Notes: generated by a model from the letters alone, not told the origin. DNA of 64,000 nt from Paraburkholderia ginsengisoli NBRC 100965 (GCF_000739735.1 NZ_BBJF01000005.1:682001-746000), one strand, 5' to 3'; positions 46,566 to 55,451 are shown, counted from the stretch's first letter. A program made the numbers and translations.

Positions 46566-47414
46566 ATGAAGCCCGTGCCTTTTTCCGTGGTGTCCGGCAG
46601 CGTTGTTGAGCGAGCTTCTCCCGAGATTCACGCCGTCCTTACCGACGTCACGCGAATCTACGCTGGCGACCGGGGCAAGCCGCCCTATCATGCGCTCGGC
46701 CCCGTGAGCCTCAGTCTTCAGAAGGGAGAGTTCTTTTCAGTCGTCGGGCCGTCGGGCTGCGGCAAGTCCACGCTGCTCGACGTGATTGCCGGGCTCAACG
46801 CGGCGAGCGCGGGCACCGTCACGTTCGAAGGCGCGGCCGTGCGCGACAAGGTGCCCGAAGGTATCTCAGTCGTGTTTCAGGAAGACGCGACCTTCCCGTG
46901 GCTCGACGTGTACGACAACGCCGCGTTCGGCGCGCGGCGCGCGGGCGTCGCGGAGAACGAGATCCGCGAACGCGTGGAGCACGCGCTGGCTTTCATGGGA
47001 CTCAAGGCGTTCACGCATTCGTACCCGGTTCAATTGTCGGGCGGCATGCGGCAGCGCGTTTGCATTGCGCGCGCGATGGTGATGCGCCCTCGCCTGATGC
47101 TGCTCGACGAGCCCTTCGGCGCGCTCGATCAGCAAACGCGTCTGCTGATGGGCGAGGAAATGCTCAACCTGTGGCGCGAAACGGGCGCGACCGTGATGCT
47201 CATCACCCATTCGATCGACGAAGCCGTGCTGCTGTCCGACCGCATCGGCGTAATGTCAGCGTGCCCGGGACGCTTCATCGAAACGATCGAAACGGGCTGG
47301 TCACGGCAACGCGACAGCAATACGGCGTTGGACCCGCGTTTCGGCGAATTGACCGCACGCGTGTGGGGACTGCTGCGCGGCGAAGCGCTAAAGGCGCTGG
47401 GGAGCCAGACATGA
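46566..47414 (+). CDS. NitT/TauT-type ABC transporter ATPase
   Basis: A 282-residue ABC ATPase with Walker A GPSGCGKSTLL near residues 62-72, the Q-loop VVFQEDATFPWLDV, signature LSGGMRQRV near 158-166, Walker B LMLLDEPFGALD near 178-189 and the switch histidine in LITHSIDEAVLLSDRI. The first 40 residues are an extension before the core. It lies 9 bp after the binding-protein gene and overlaps the first permease by 4 bp. Confidence 0.95.
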   Translation: MKPVPFSVVSGSVVERASPEIHAVLTDVTRIYAGDRGKPPYHALGPVSLSLQKGEFFSVVGPSGCGKSTLLDVIAGLNAASAGTVTFEGAAVRDKVPEGISVVFQEDATFPWLDVYDNAAFGARRAGVAENEIRERVEHALAFMGLKAFTHSYPVQLSGGMRQRVCIARAMVMRPRLMLLDEPFGALDQQTRLLMGEEMLNLWRETGATVMLITHSIDEAVLLSDRIGVMSACPGRFIETIETGWSRQRDSNTALDPRFGELTARVWGLLRGEALKALGSQT

Positions 47415-48169
47415 ATCGCGCCGCGCGCTGGCGTCTTGCTCTCGTCGTGTTGTTCGTCGCGGCGCTGGAATTTGCGAGCCGACGCGCGTGGATCGATCCG
47501 GTCTCGTTCATTCCACCGTCGAAGATGGCCGAAGGCGCGTGGACCCTGCTCGCGTCCGGCGACTACACGCGCGACATCCTGCAGACGCTTGCCAATGCGA
47601 CGCTCGCGGTCGTACTGGCGGTGACGGGCGGCTTCGCTTTCGGCGTGGCTCTGTTCAAACTGCCGCGCGTGCGGCGCGTGATCGACCCGTTGCTGCTCTC
47701 CTATTACGCCGTGCCGATCTTCGTCGTGTATCCGGTGCTGATCGTGATCTTCGGGCTGAATCGCTGGCCGCTGGTGGCGATCGGCTTTCTGTTCGGCGTC
47801 GTCGCCATGGCGGCCAATACACTCAACGGACTCGAACGCGTACCGCGCGTCCTGCTGCGTTCGGCGCGCGCGATGCGCATGAGCCCACTCGACGAAATCC
47901 GCCTGATCACATTGCCGTCGAGTCTGCCGTTCGTGTTTACCGGCATCAAACTGACCGTCGTGTATGCGTTCATCGCGGTGATCGCCGGCGAGTTCGTGCT
48001 GGCCGGCTCGGGCTTCGGGTTCCGCATTGCGTACGCGTACAACAACTTCGACAACCCGACCATGTACGGCCTGATGCTGTTGCTGCTGATATTTGTCGGC
48101 ACACTGAACATGCTGCTGCATATGGCTGAGATGCGTCTGTACAGCCGCACGCGGAGAAAGACGACATGA
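47411..48169 (+). CDS. NitT/TauT-type ABC transporter permease 1
   Basis: A 252-residue inner-membrane permease with about six helices and the coupling-loop segment NTLNGLERVPRVLLRSARAMRMSPLDEIRLITLPSSLPFVFTGIKL, the EAA-like motif of this family. The first helix is WRLALVVLFVAALEFA. It starts in the ATPase stop (ATGA) and overlaps the second permease by 4 bp. Two different permeases in one operon imply a heterodimeric channel, less usual for this family, which often has one permease. Confidence 0.9.
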   Translation: MNRAARWRLALVVLFVAALEFASRRAWIDPVSFIPPSKMAEGAWTLLASGDYTRDILQTLANATLAVVLAVTGGFAFGVALFKLPRVRRVIDPLLLSYYAVPIFVVYPVLIVIFGLNRWPLVAIGFLFGVVAMAANTLNGLERVPRVLLRSARAMRMSPLDEIRLITLPSSLPFVFTGIKLTVVYAFIAVIAGEFVLAGSGFGFRIAYAYNNFDNPTMYGLMLLLLIFVGTLNMLLHMAEMRLYSRTRRKTT

Positions 48170-48942
48170 GTTCCATCGCCACCGCGGCTCTCAAGCCGAA
48201 ACGTTCGCACTCGCGCTGGAGCGATAGCGTGCTGCTGGTCGTCGTTCTGCTCGGACTGTGGCAGATCGCCAGCTCATTGTTGGGCGCCGACGTGCTGCCC
48301 GGCCCGTGGCTGACGTTCGTCAAGCTCAACTCGATCCTGCGGGACGACGATTTCCCCGAGAACCTGCGCATCACGGCGGTCGCGTTTGCGCTGGGCTTCG
48401 CAATCTCGTGCGTCGGCGGCGTATGTCTCGGCCTGGTGCTCGGAGCGAGACGTCTTGCGGGCGACGTGATGGAGCCGATTCTGATGGCGCTCTACGCGAT
48501 CCCGAAGATCACGCTCTATCCGGTCGTGCTGTTGATGTTCGGCCTTGGCCTGTATGCGAAGGTCACGTTCGGCGTGATCCACGGCATCATTCCGATTACG
48601 GTCTTCACGACGGGCGCCGTGCGCAACATGCGTCCCGTGTTCGGGCGTACGGCCCGGGCCTGCCGGCTGTCGCCGGTGGCCTACGCGCGTTACGTGCTGC
48701 TGCCCGCCGCCGTACCCGAAGTGCTCGCGGGATTGCGCATCGGCTTCTCGCTGACGCTGCTCGGCACGTTGATCGGCGAGATGTTCGCGTCGCAAAGCGG
48801 CATCGGTCATATGCTGATGATTGCCATGGGCCGCAACGATACGCAGACCATCATGGCGCTCGCCATCCTGCTGTTCGTGTTTGCAACCGTGGTCAACCTG
48901 ATGCTGTTGAAGTGGCATCAAATCCTGTCGAAGTCAGGCTGA
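48166..48942 (+). CDS. NitT/TauT-type ABC transporter permease 2
   Basis: A 258-residue permease with about six helices (VLLVVVLLGLWQIASSLLG first) and the coupling segment VRNMRPVFGRTARACRLSPVAYARYVLLPAAVPEVLAGLRIGFS. It ends after helix 6 (ALAILLFVFATVVNLMLL). It completes the importer with the preceding permease and lies 39 bp before the glutaredoxin-DinB gene. Confidence 0.9.
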   Translation: MSSIATAALKPKRSHSRWSDSVLLVVVLLGLWQIASSLLGADVLPGPWLTFVKLNSILRDDDFPENLRITAVAFALGFAISCVGGVCLGLVLGARRLAGDVMEPILMALYAIPKITLYPVVLLMFGLGLYAKVTFGVIHGIIPITVFTTGAVRNMRPVFGRTARACRLSPVAYARYVLLPAAVPEVLAGLRIGFSLTLLGTLIGEMFASQSGIGHMLMIAMGRNDTQTIMALAILLFVFATVVNLMLLKWHQILSKSG

Positions 48943-48981
48943 CTGATCGAATTTTTTGGGCGCCGGTTTCAGGGGAAGATC

Positions 48982-49752
48982 ATGACCGAAACATTGAATG
49001 CAGCGCGTATCAAGGTGTTCTGGCAACCCGGATGTTCATCCTGCTTGCGCACCAAGGAGTTCCTCACCGAGCAGGGCATCGAATTCGAATCGCTCGACGT
49101 GCATAACGATCCCGACGCGCGCGCGCAACTCGTGGAACTCGGTGCTCGCAGCGTGCCGGTGGTGTCGATCGGCAAGCGCTATACCTTCTGCCAATCCATC
49201 CATGACGTCATCAAGTTTCTCGATCTGAAGACCCGCGTGATGGACCCGCTGCCCCCGGCGCAACTGGTCGCGAAACTGGATCTGCTGATGAGCGCAAATG
49301 CCCGTTACGTGCGCCAGTTCCAGCCCGATCAGTTAAAGACGCCGTTTCGCAACCGCAATCGCACACCTGGCGGACTCGCGTTTCATATGTTCCGCGTGGC
49401 AGAGATGGGCATGCAGGCGTCCCAGGGCATTCCGTTACGCTTCGAATCCTTCGATGAGCTTCCCCCGGAGGAATGGAGCGGCGAAGACATTGCCGTGTGG
49501 GGTGAAGGCGTACATGCACGGTTTCTGGACTGGTGGGCGGCCGAAAAGGATCCCACTGTCGATTACACGGTGCAGACTTATTACGGCACGCGGCCTTTTC
49601 ACGAGGTGCTCGAACGTACTGCGTGGCACGCTGCGCAGCATACGCGGCAAGTGATGCTGATGCTGGAGAGTCACGGCATCGAGCCCGATGGTCCGTTGAC
49701 CGCGGCCGATCTTGAAGGGTTGCCGGTGCCGCATGAGGTGTGGGATCGGTAG
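48982..49752 (+). CDS. glutaredoxin-DinB fusion protein
   Basis: A 256-residue two-domain protein. Residues 9-88 are a glutaredoxin with active site C18-S-S-C21 (KVFWQPGCSSCLRTKEFL), a cis-proline region SVPVVSIG and the glutathione-site FCQSIHDVI. Residues about 95-250 are a DinB/YfiT-like four-helix bundle with a probable metal triad His135 (LAFHMF), His216 and His220 (WHAAQHTRQ). DinB-fold enzymes include thiol-dependent isomerases and transferases such as mycothiol-dependent maleylpyruvate isomerase. A glutathione-dependent isomerase or detoxification step for the imported acid is plausible. It is last in the importer operon. Confidence 0.85.
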   Translation: MTETLNAARIKVFWQPGCSSCLRTKEFLTEQGIEFESLDVHNDPDARAQLVELGARSVPVVSIGKRYTFCQSIHDVIKFLDLKTRVMDPLPPAQLVAKLDLLMSANARYVRQFQPDQLKTPFRNRNRTPGGLAFHMFRVAEMGMQASQGIPLRFESFDELPPEEWSGEDIAVWGEGVHARFLDWWAAEKDPTVDYTVQTYYGTRPFHEVLERTAWHAAQHTRQVMLMLESHGIEPDGPLTAADLEGLPVPHEVWDR

Positions 49753-50136
49753 CCGGGTCTTTTTTGCGGGTCTTTTGAGGCGAGCGAGCGGCAAGATTTC
49801 TTTGCCGCCAGATTTTTCGCCGCGGCCGCGTTTTCTTTGAGTTGCGCGCAGTCCGCGTTGTGGCCTGTTCGTGCTGATGTTCGCGCGCCGCGTGGCTCTG
49901 TTCGTCGTTTTCTTCGCTCCTCCGAAGACCTTCCCTCCCCTGCTCGCGTGCCCCAGTTGCGGCGACGCTCGCTCTCTTTCGTCACTAAATCGGCGCAAAT
50001 GCGCACGTTACGCGAGGCGTAGCGGCGCCGCCGCCGGTGCCGCGTTTGCTGAAGGCTTAAGCGGGAGCACAGAGGCGACGGACGCGTCGAGAGGTCAAAG
50101 AGCGTCACGCGCCCCGCAAAACGTCGGTAATACAAC

Positions 50137-50195
50137 GTATTTTGTTAAATACACAATAGTCTTCTCTTGAGATTTTGACATTACAGTTATAATGT
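50137..50195. promoter_or_regulatory. AT-rich double inverted repeat before the recombinase
   Basis: The gap 49753-50204 (452 bp) has no gene I can support; its last 70 bp are strikingly AT-rich for this genome. That part holds two perfect dyads: GTATTT-TGTT-AAATAC (50137-50152) and ACATTA-CAGTTA-TAATGT (50178-50195). TTGACA at 50175 and TATAAT at 50188 lie too close together for one sigma-70 promoter; TTGAGA at 50167 with TATAAT has a short 15-bp spacer. The dyads look like operators over the promoter. Confidence 0.55.
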
Positions 50196-50204
50196 TGAAA
50201 TATT

Positions 50205-51440
50205 ATGATGGCCCCGCGCAGCGAACGCGCCTTACCTCTAGCCCGCTCAAGCCACCGCGTGAACACCCTCCTGCCGCCCCCCTGCCCAATCGACGCCCTC
50301 GTCGTCCCACCGGACCTTGACGGCCGCACCGGTGCCAATCGCGCGCGCAACGTCACCGCCCAGATCGCGGCGAATGACGATCTCGACGCTATCCGCGCAT
50401 GGCTCGCCCGCTTCGTCGACACGAAAACCACCTTCGATAACTACCGCAAGGAAGCCGAGCGTCTGCTGCTGTGGTCGGTACTTCAACTGCGCAAGCCGCT
50501 GTCGTCGCTGACCCACGAAGACCTGCTCGTCTATCAGCGCTTTCTCGCCGACCCGCAGCCCAGCGCGCAGTGGAGCGCCAACGGCGGGCGCAAACATCCG
50601 CGCGGCGATCCGCGCTGGCGCCCGTTTCACGGACCGCTGTCCGTCACCAGTCAACGTCAGGCGCTGGTGATTCTCAACGTGATGTTCGCGTGGCTCGTGC
50701 AGGCGGGCTATCTCGCCGGCAATCCGTTGTCGCTGTCCCGTCAGCGCGCGCGCCGCGCGAAGCCGCGCGTCACCCGTTATCTTTCGCCCGAGCTGTGGCT
50801 GGAAGTCAAAACGTGGATTCAGGCAATGCCGAAAGACACTGACCGTGAGCGCGAACACTACGCACGCGTGCGTTGGCTCTTCACCCTGCTCTACCTGGGC
50901 GGCTTGCGGATCACCGAGGTCGGCAGCAACACGATGGGACGTTTCTTTTGTCGACGGGATGCGAGCGGAGTCGATCGCTGGTGGCTTGAGGTGCTGGGCA
51001 AAGGAAACAAGGAGCGGCTGGTGCCGGCGACGGCGGAGATGATGGCGGAGCTGTCCGACTATCGCCGCGAGCGGGGATTGCCCGCGTTGCCTGCGCCGGA
51101 TGAAGACACGCCGCTCGTGCTGCCGATCGGTCAGTCACGCAAACCGCTGACGCGCGCCGCACTGCATCGGATCGTCAAGCAGGTTTTCGGCGCAGCGGCA
51201 CAAGCGCTGCGTGATCGCGGCGACGAGTACGCGCAGCGAGCCGATCAACTCGAACTCGCGTCTGCGCACTGGTTACGGCATAGCGCCGGATCGAACATGG
51301 CGGACCAGCAGGTCGATCTGCGTCTGGTGCGGGACAACCTCGGGCATGCGTCGCTCACCACGACGAGCCAGTACCTGCATGCCGATGATGATCGGCGTCA
51401 CAAGGAAACCGATGAGAAGCATCGTATCGGTTGGCAGTAA
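50205..51440 (+). CDS. tyrosine recombinase/integrase
   Basis: A 411-residue site-specific tyrosine recombinase. An N-terminal SAM-like core-binding domain (FDNYRKEAERLLLWSVLQLRKPLSSLTHEDLLVYQRFL) is followed by the catalytic domain with Arg235 (GGLRITEV), His355 and Arg358 (HWLRHSAG), His381 (LGHASLTTTSQYL) and Tyr390 as nucleophile. It is larger than XerC/D. No tRNA gene, att-like repeats or phage genes are adjacent, so it is probably a stand-alone or relict integrase. The start is the first of two adjacent ATGs at 50205; the leader sequence is AT-rich, suggesting acquisition or silencing. Confidence 0.92.
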   Translation: MMAPRSERALPLARSSHRVNTLLPPPCPIDALVVPPDLDGRTGANRARNVTAQIAANDDLDAIRAWLARFVDTKTTFDNYRKEAERLLLWSVLQLRKPLSSLTHEDLLVYQRFLADPQPSAQWSANGGRKHPRGDPRWRPFHGPLSVTSQRQALVILNVMFAWLVQAGYLAGNPLSLSRQRARRAKPRVTRYLSPELWLEVKTWIQAMPKDTDREREHYARVRWLFTLLYLGGLRITEVGSNTMGRFFCRRDASGVDRWWLEVLGKGNKERLVPATAEMMAELSDYRRERGLPALPAPDEDTPLVLPIGQSRKPLTRAALHRIVKQVFGAAAQALRDRGDEYAQRADQLELASAHWLRHSAGSNMADQQVDLRLVRDNLGHASLTTTSQYLHADDDRRHKETDEKHRIGWQ

Positions 51441-51541
51441 TAGAACGCTACGGCCCGGTCGCCAGTTCACATCGAATCGTGCAGTTGCGAGTGGCGGCGC
51501 TCATCGTGTCGAATACACCGCACTGAACACCACCGGCACGA

Positions 51542-53602
51542 TCACAAGTCCAACACAAGCCCCGCTTCCGCCCCCGAGCGATCACTCGCCGGACGCCCCA
51601 CACACATAAGCGCGTGGCCGGGCTCGATATCCGCGTCGACTTCCCCGTCATAGCGAACCTGTCCCGACAACAGCCGCGTCGAACACGTACCGCACGTTCC
51701 CGACCGGCAATTCGACGGCGCGTCGACGCCCTGAGCCTCGGCGAACTGCAGCAGGCTGCCGTCGCGAGGCGTCCATCGAGCCGTTCGCATCGAACGCGCG
51801 AAAGTCACGGGCACCGCGTCAGCCTCATTCACGCCCGAGTCCGCTGCCAGCGTCTCGCGTTCGACACCGGTACGCTTGACGCTTGCGGGCCCAAACGACT
51901 CGAACCGAATCCGTTCATCGGCGACATTCAGCCCGCGCAGTCCCTCGTACATCTCGCGCATGAACCGCTCAGGTCCGCATAGATAGAAGTCGTAGTCATC
52001 GAATGGAAGAACCCGTTTCAATGCATCGATACTCACACGCCCGGCCGACACGCCGTCCGCGATACCATCGCCGGCGCTATCGAACAGATGCATCGACACC
52101 GCCGGATAACGCCGCGCGACCTCTTTCAAACGCGCGCTGAACGGCCGTTCGCGATCGCTGCGCGCGCCGTGAAAAAAGAACACGCGTTTCGCCCGCGCGT
52201 TGTCGCTGTCCGTTGAGCGCAACGCATGATGCAGCATCGCCATCATCGGCGTAATGCCGATACCGGCGGAAATGAACACGGCCGGCCGCGGGCTCGCTTC
52301 GTCGTAGACAAACGTGCCGCTTGGCCGTTTCGCTTCGATCTGCATGCCCACGCCGAGCCTGTCGTGCATCCAGTTCGACGCGACGCCCTCGCGTTTTACG
52401 CTGATCCGATATCGGCGCGCGTCGTGCGAATCGGAAAGCGTATAGGTGCGCAGCAACGGCGCACCCAGACCCGCCACCGGCATACGCAGCGGCAGAAATT
52501 GGCCGGGCTTGAATGGCGGCAACGGCGCATCGTCGAGCGCTTCGAAGTAGAACGAGCGAACCGTTGGCGTTTCATCGACGACCTCCGCCACCTTCAGTTG
52601 CCGCCAGGATGAAGCGCCGCTGACCGCCCGCCGGATCGTGGACGCAAACTGCGGAGCGAACTCGACCTCCGACCACCGGAACGGCAAAGCACCACGACTG
52701 CGCCGCACTTCGTCGATATGAAAACGCACCAGCCGTTCGGCGCCTTCGAACCCGGCCAGTTCCGCGCCGTCCCACACGACTTCCGCCCGCACCGCGAGAT
52801 AAAGCAGATCGCCTGTCGCGAAGTCGATAAACAGCAATCCGGCGCGCGGATCATGGATCAGGTTGCCGATCGTATTGAAGAAGCGATTGCCGCTGTAGTC
52901 CGGAGTGGTCAGCGTACTCGCGTTGTCGACATGAACGAAGCCCGGCGCACCGCCGCGATGCGACACGTCGAAACCGCGCGCGAGCCCCGCCTCATCCGCG
53001 AGATTGGCGCTCGCGATGAAGAACGTATCGGCGCGTCTCAGCAGCGCGCGGTCCTCGTCGCTGAGTTGCGTCGCCACCTCGGGTGGCGTCGAAGAAGAAG
53101 ACGCGCTGCGCTCCACGAAAGTCGGCGTACGGCTCTGGATGTACTTCGCGCAATTGCCGAAACTCTGCGTCACGTCGACGACCAACGTTGAGCCTTCCAC
53201 GGATCTCACCATGCCGTTGATCCGGTTACGACGCCGGGTCTGCGGCTGCAGCCCAAGTCCACCGATCATGGCCCCCTCGTTCCAGCGTCCCGCGAGCGGA
53301 TCGCCAGGCAGCACGCCACCGTCGATACGCAGCGTTCGCGCATCCGGCGATGACACGAAGCTCGGCGCACCCGCGCGCACCGTTGCCCACGGCTGCCCGT
53401 TCGCATCGACGCCGCCGAACACCATGAACGGCAGGTCGGCGAAAAACTGCCGATGCTGCTCGGGCATATAGCGGCGAATCCCGCGACGCCCGGCCGACTC
53501 CGCCTGGCTGCTCACGCCGGCGCGCCGCTGCGCGTCCAGCTCGCTGTGATGAAACGGCGATGCGTCGACGCCCCAGCCATTCAGTGGAACAAATGCGGAC
53601 AT
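51542..53602 (-). CDS. PNPOx - ferredoxin-NAD(P) reductase - 2Fe-2S fusion protein
   Basis: A 686-residue three-part protein. Residues about 15-330 are a pyridoxamine-phosphate-oxidase-like FMN split barrel (QFFADLPFMVFGGVDANGQPWATV to DPRAGLLFIDFATGDLLYLAVRAEVVW). Residues about 350-590 are an FAD/NAD reductase module (RTYTLSDSHDARRYRISVK, FISAGIGITPMMAML, FYLCGPERFM). The last 90 residues are a plant-type ferredoxin with C-x4-C-x2-C (CRSGTCGTC) and a fourth cysteine in LMCVG. It could be a self-sufficient electron chain for a flavin reaction; the substrate is unknown. The start is the ATG at 53602; the longer frame crosses the GST gene. It lies 31 bp after the GST gene. Confidence 0.85.
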   Translation of the reverse strand: MSAFVPLNGWGVDASPFHHSELDAQRRAGVSSQAESAGRRGIRRYMPEQHRQFFADLPFMVFGGVDANGQPWATVRAGAPSFVSSPDARTLRIDGGVLPGDPLAGRWNEGAMIGGLGLQPQTRRRNRINGMVRSVEGSTLVVDVTQSFGNCAKYIQSRTPTFVERSASSSSTPPEVATQLSDEDRALLRRADTFFIASANLADEAGLARGFDVSHRGGAPGFVHVDNASTLTTPDYSGNRFFNTIGNLIHDPRAGLLFIDFATGDLLYLAVRAEVVWDGAELAGFEGAERLVRFHIDEVRRSRGALPFRWSEVEFAPQFASTIRRAVSGASSWRQLKVAEVVDETPTVRSFYFEALDDAPLPPFKPGQFLPLRMPVAGLGAPLLRTYTLSDSHDARRYRISVKREGVASNWMHDRLGVGMQIEAKRPSGTFVYDEASPRPAVFISAGIGITPMMAMLHHALRSTDSDNARAKRVFFFHGARSDRERPFSARLKEVARRYPAVSMHLFDSAGDGIADGVSAGRVSIDALKRVLPFDDYDFYLCGPERFMREMYEGLRGLNVADERIRFESFGPASVKRTGVERETLAADSGVNEADAVPVTFARSMRTARWTPRDGSLLQFAEAQGVDAPSNCRSGTCGTCSTRLLSGQVRYDGEVDADIEPGHALMCVGRPASDRSGAEAGLVLDL

Positions 53603-53633
53603 GGTGACACTCCAGCTTCGACATAGCCGCCGT

Positions 53634-54275
53634 TCACGCGGCGAGCAGACCCGCCTTCGTGGCCGGCATCGCGATGAAGCGCGGTAATACCTCCACGCGA
53701 CCGAGCCACGCACGAATGTTCGGATACGATTGCAACGACACGCCGCCTTCGGGCGCGTGGGCGATGTAGGTATGCGCGGCAATGTCGGCGATCGTCGCGT
53801 GATTGCCGGCCGCGAACGGTTTGTCGGCCAGTTCCTGCTCGATCACGTCGAACAGTTTGACCGCGATATTCTTCGCCGTCTGATGATCGAGCGGGGCGCC
53901 GAACACGGTCACGAGCCGCGCGGCGCACGGTCCATAAGCGATCTGCCCGGCGGCAAGCGACAGCCAGCGTTGCACCGCCGCCGCGCCGAGCGGGTCCTCC
54001 GGCAGCCACGACGCGTCGCCGTAGCGCCTCGCCAGATAGACGAGAATCGCATTCGAATCGAACAGCGTCACGTCACCGTCCTGGATCGTGGGCACCTGAC
54101 CGAACGGATTGAGCGCCAGATAGTCCGGCTTGCGGTTGTCGCCGGCCTTCATGTTCAGCTCGACGACTTCGAACGGCAGGTCGAGCAATGATAGAAACAG
54201 CTTCACCCTATGCCCGTGCCCGGAAAGCAGCGTCGTATACAGTCGGATAGGTTGCGCAGGTTTGACAGCAGGCAT
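53634..54275 (-). CDS. glutathione S-transferase
   Basis: A 213-residue glutathione transferase. The thioredoxin-fold N-domain has IRLYTTLLSGHGHRVKLFLSLLDLPFEVVELN (catalytic Ser/Thr region) and the glutathione-binding LNPFGQVPTIQDGDVTLFDSNAILVYLARRYG. The helical C-domain includes the N-cap region NHATIADIAAHTYIAHAPEGG. The start is the ATG at 54275; the frame continues upstream without similarity. It is divergent from a LysR gene (124-bp gap) and co-directional with the fusion oxidoreductase, so both are probably under that regulator. Confidence 0.92.
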   Translation of the reverse strand: MPAVKPAQPIRLYTTLLSGHGHRVKLFLSLLDLPFEVVELNMKAGDNRKPDYLALNPFGQVPTIQDGDVTLFDSNAILVYLARRYGDASWLPEDPLGAAAVQRWLSLAAGQIAYGPCAARLVTVFGAPLDHQTAKNIAVKLFDVIEQELADKPFAAGNHATIADIAAHTYIAHAPEGGVSLQSYPNIRAWLGRVEVLPRFIAMPATKAGLLAA

Positions 54276-54399
54276 GTCGGGCTCCGGAGTTCGATGAGGT
54301 AGGACGTAGCAGGTACAGAGCGAGGATAATGCGCACGCGGCGTCGGGCGGAAGCCCGATAATCCGGGAAACACATTCAATCGAAGATGGACAATCGCTC

Positions 54400-55335
54400 A
54401 TGGCCGACGTACGTGACGTAAATCTGAATCGTCTGGCGATCTTCGTCGCGGTCGTCGACGCGGGCTCGTTGACCGCCGCCGCGGCCCGGTTGGGACTCGC
54501 CAAAACGATGGTCAGCACGCACATGCAGCGGCTCGAAGCCGAAGTCGGCGCGAGCTTGCTGGTGCGCACCACGCGGCGGCTCGGCGTCACGGAAGCGGGC
54601 CGCGCGTTCTACGAAGCGAGCGTGAAGATTCTCCGAGCCACCGAAGAAGCGCTGAACGCGGTCAGCGGAGACGGAGACACGGCGCCGGTGCGCGGCACGT
54701 TGCGCGTCAGTTCGCCGATCGATTACGGCGCGCTGGTCGTCGCGCCGGCGCTGGTCGAACTACGCCGCGAACATCCGCAACTCGACGTCGAATTGCTATG
54801 CACGGATCAATACGTGGATCTGATCGCCGATGGCATCGACGTCGCGATCCGCCTGGGCCGGCTGGCGGATTCGAATTACCGGGCGGTGAAACTCGGCAGT
54901 TTCGTCAAGTGGATCGTCGCGAGCCCGGCGTTCGTCGATACGTGGGGCTCGCCACGAACGCCGGCCGAATTGTCGGCGCTGCCGTTTTGCGCGTTGACGG
55001 TGTTACCGCATCCACTGACGCTCGAACTGCGGCGCGGTGACGTAGATCGAAGCGGTGACGACGACGGCGCAGCGGACAGCGTGCGCTGCGAGAACGCGTT
55101 TCTGGTCAACACGGCCGACGCGTGCCGCGCGGCGACGCTAGCCGGTGGCGGCTTCGGCCTGTTGACGGATTTTTCGATCGGCGGCGATATTGCAACGGGA
55201 CGATTGATCCGCCTGCTGCCGCAATGGTCGACCTCCGCTGCGAGCATTCAGGCCGTGTTCCCGCCGACCAGCCATCCACCGGCGAAAGTGCGCGCGCTGA
55301 TCGAAACGCTGAAGAGGCGGCTGGCCAGCGTCTGA
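54400..55335 (+). CDS. LysR-family regulator of the GST/oxidoreductase pair
   Basis: A 311-residue LysR-type regulator with HTH NLNRLAIFVAVVDAGSLTAAAARLGLAKTMVSTHMQRLEAEVGASLL and an effector domain of the PecT/DsdC-like group (RGTLRVSSPIDYGALVVAPALVELRREHPQLDVELLCTDQYVDLIADGIDVAIRLG). It is transcribed away from the GST gene, the standard arrangement for local control. The effector is unknown. The ribosome site before 54400 is weak (ATGGACAATCGCTC), so a start a few codons later is possible. Confidence 0.9.
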   Translation: MADVRDVNLNRLAIFVAVVDAGSLTAAAARLGLAKTMVSTHMQRLEAEVGASLLVRTTRRLGVTEAGRAFYEASVKILRATEEALNAVSGDGDTAPVRGTLRVSSPIDYGALVVAPALVELRREHPQLDVELLCTDQYVDLIADGIDVAIRLGRLADSNYRAVKLGSFVKWIVASPAFVDTWGSPRTPAELSALPFCALTVLPHPLTLELRRGDVDRSGDDDGAADSVRCENAFLVNTADACRAATLAGGGFGLLTDFSIGGDIATGRLIRLLPQWSTSAASIQAVFPPTSHPPAKVRALIETLKRRLASV

Positions 55336-55451
55336 CGCTCCCGTTCCAGCGCGACGGCGGTTAGCTTCTATCCGCGCGCCCCGCCGCTTTGCTCTACTGC
55401 AACGATGGATGCCGCGTCCCGTGGCGTCGCCCTGTCGTCTATGGAGAGCGC

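Noticed and set aside
50175..50193. Sigma-70 promoter TTGACA/TATAAT before the recombinase
   Set aside because: The two boxes are only 7 bp apart, so they cannot form one promoter; the promoter position is left open.
49753..50204. Possible prophage or genomic-island end near the recombinase
   Set aside because: No tRNA, att-like direct repeats, phage genes or transposase were seen; only the recombinase supports it.
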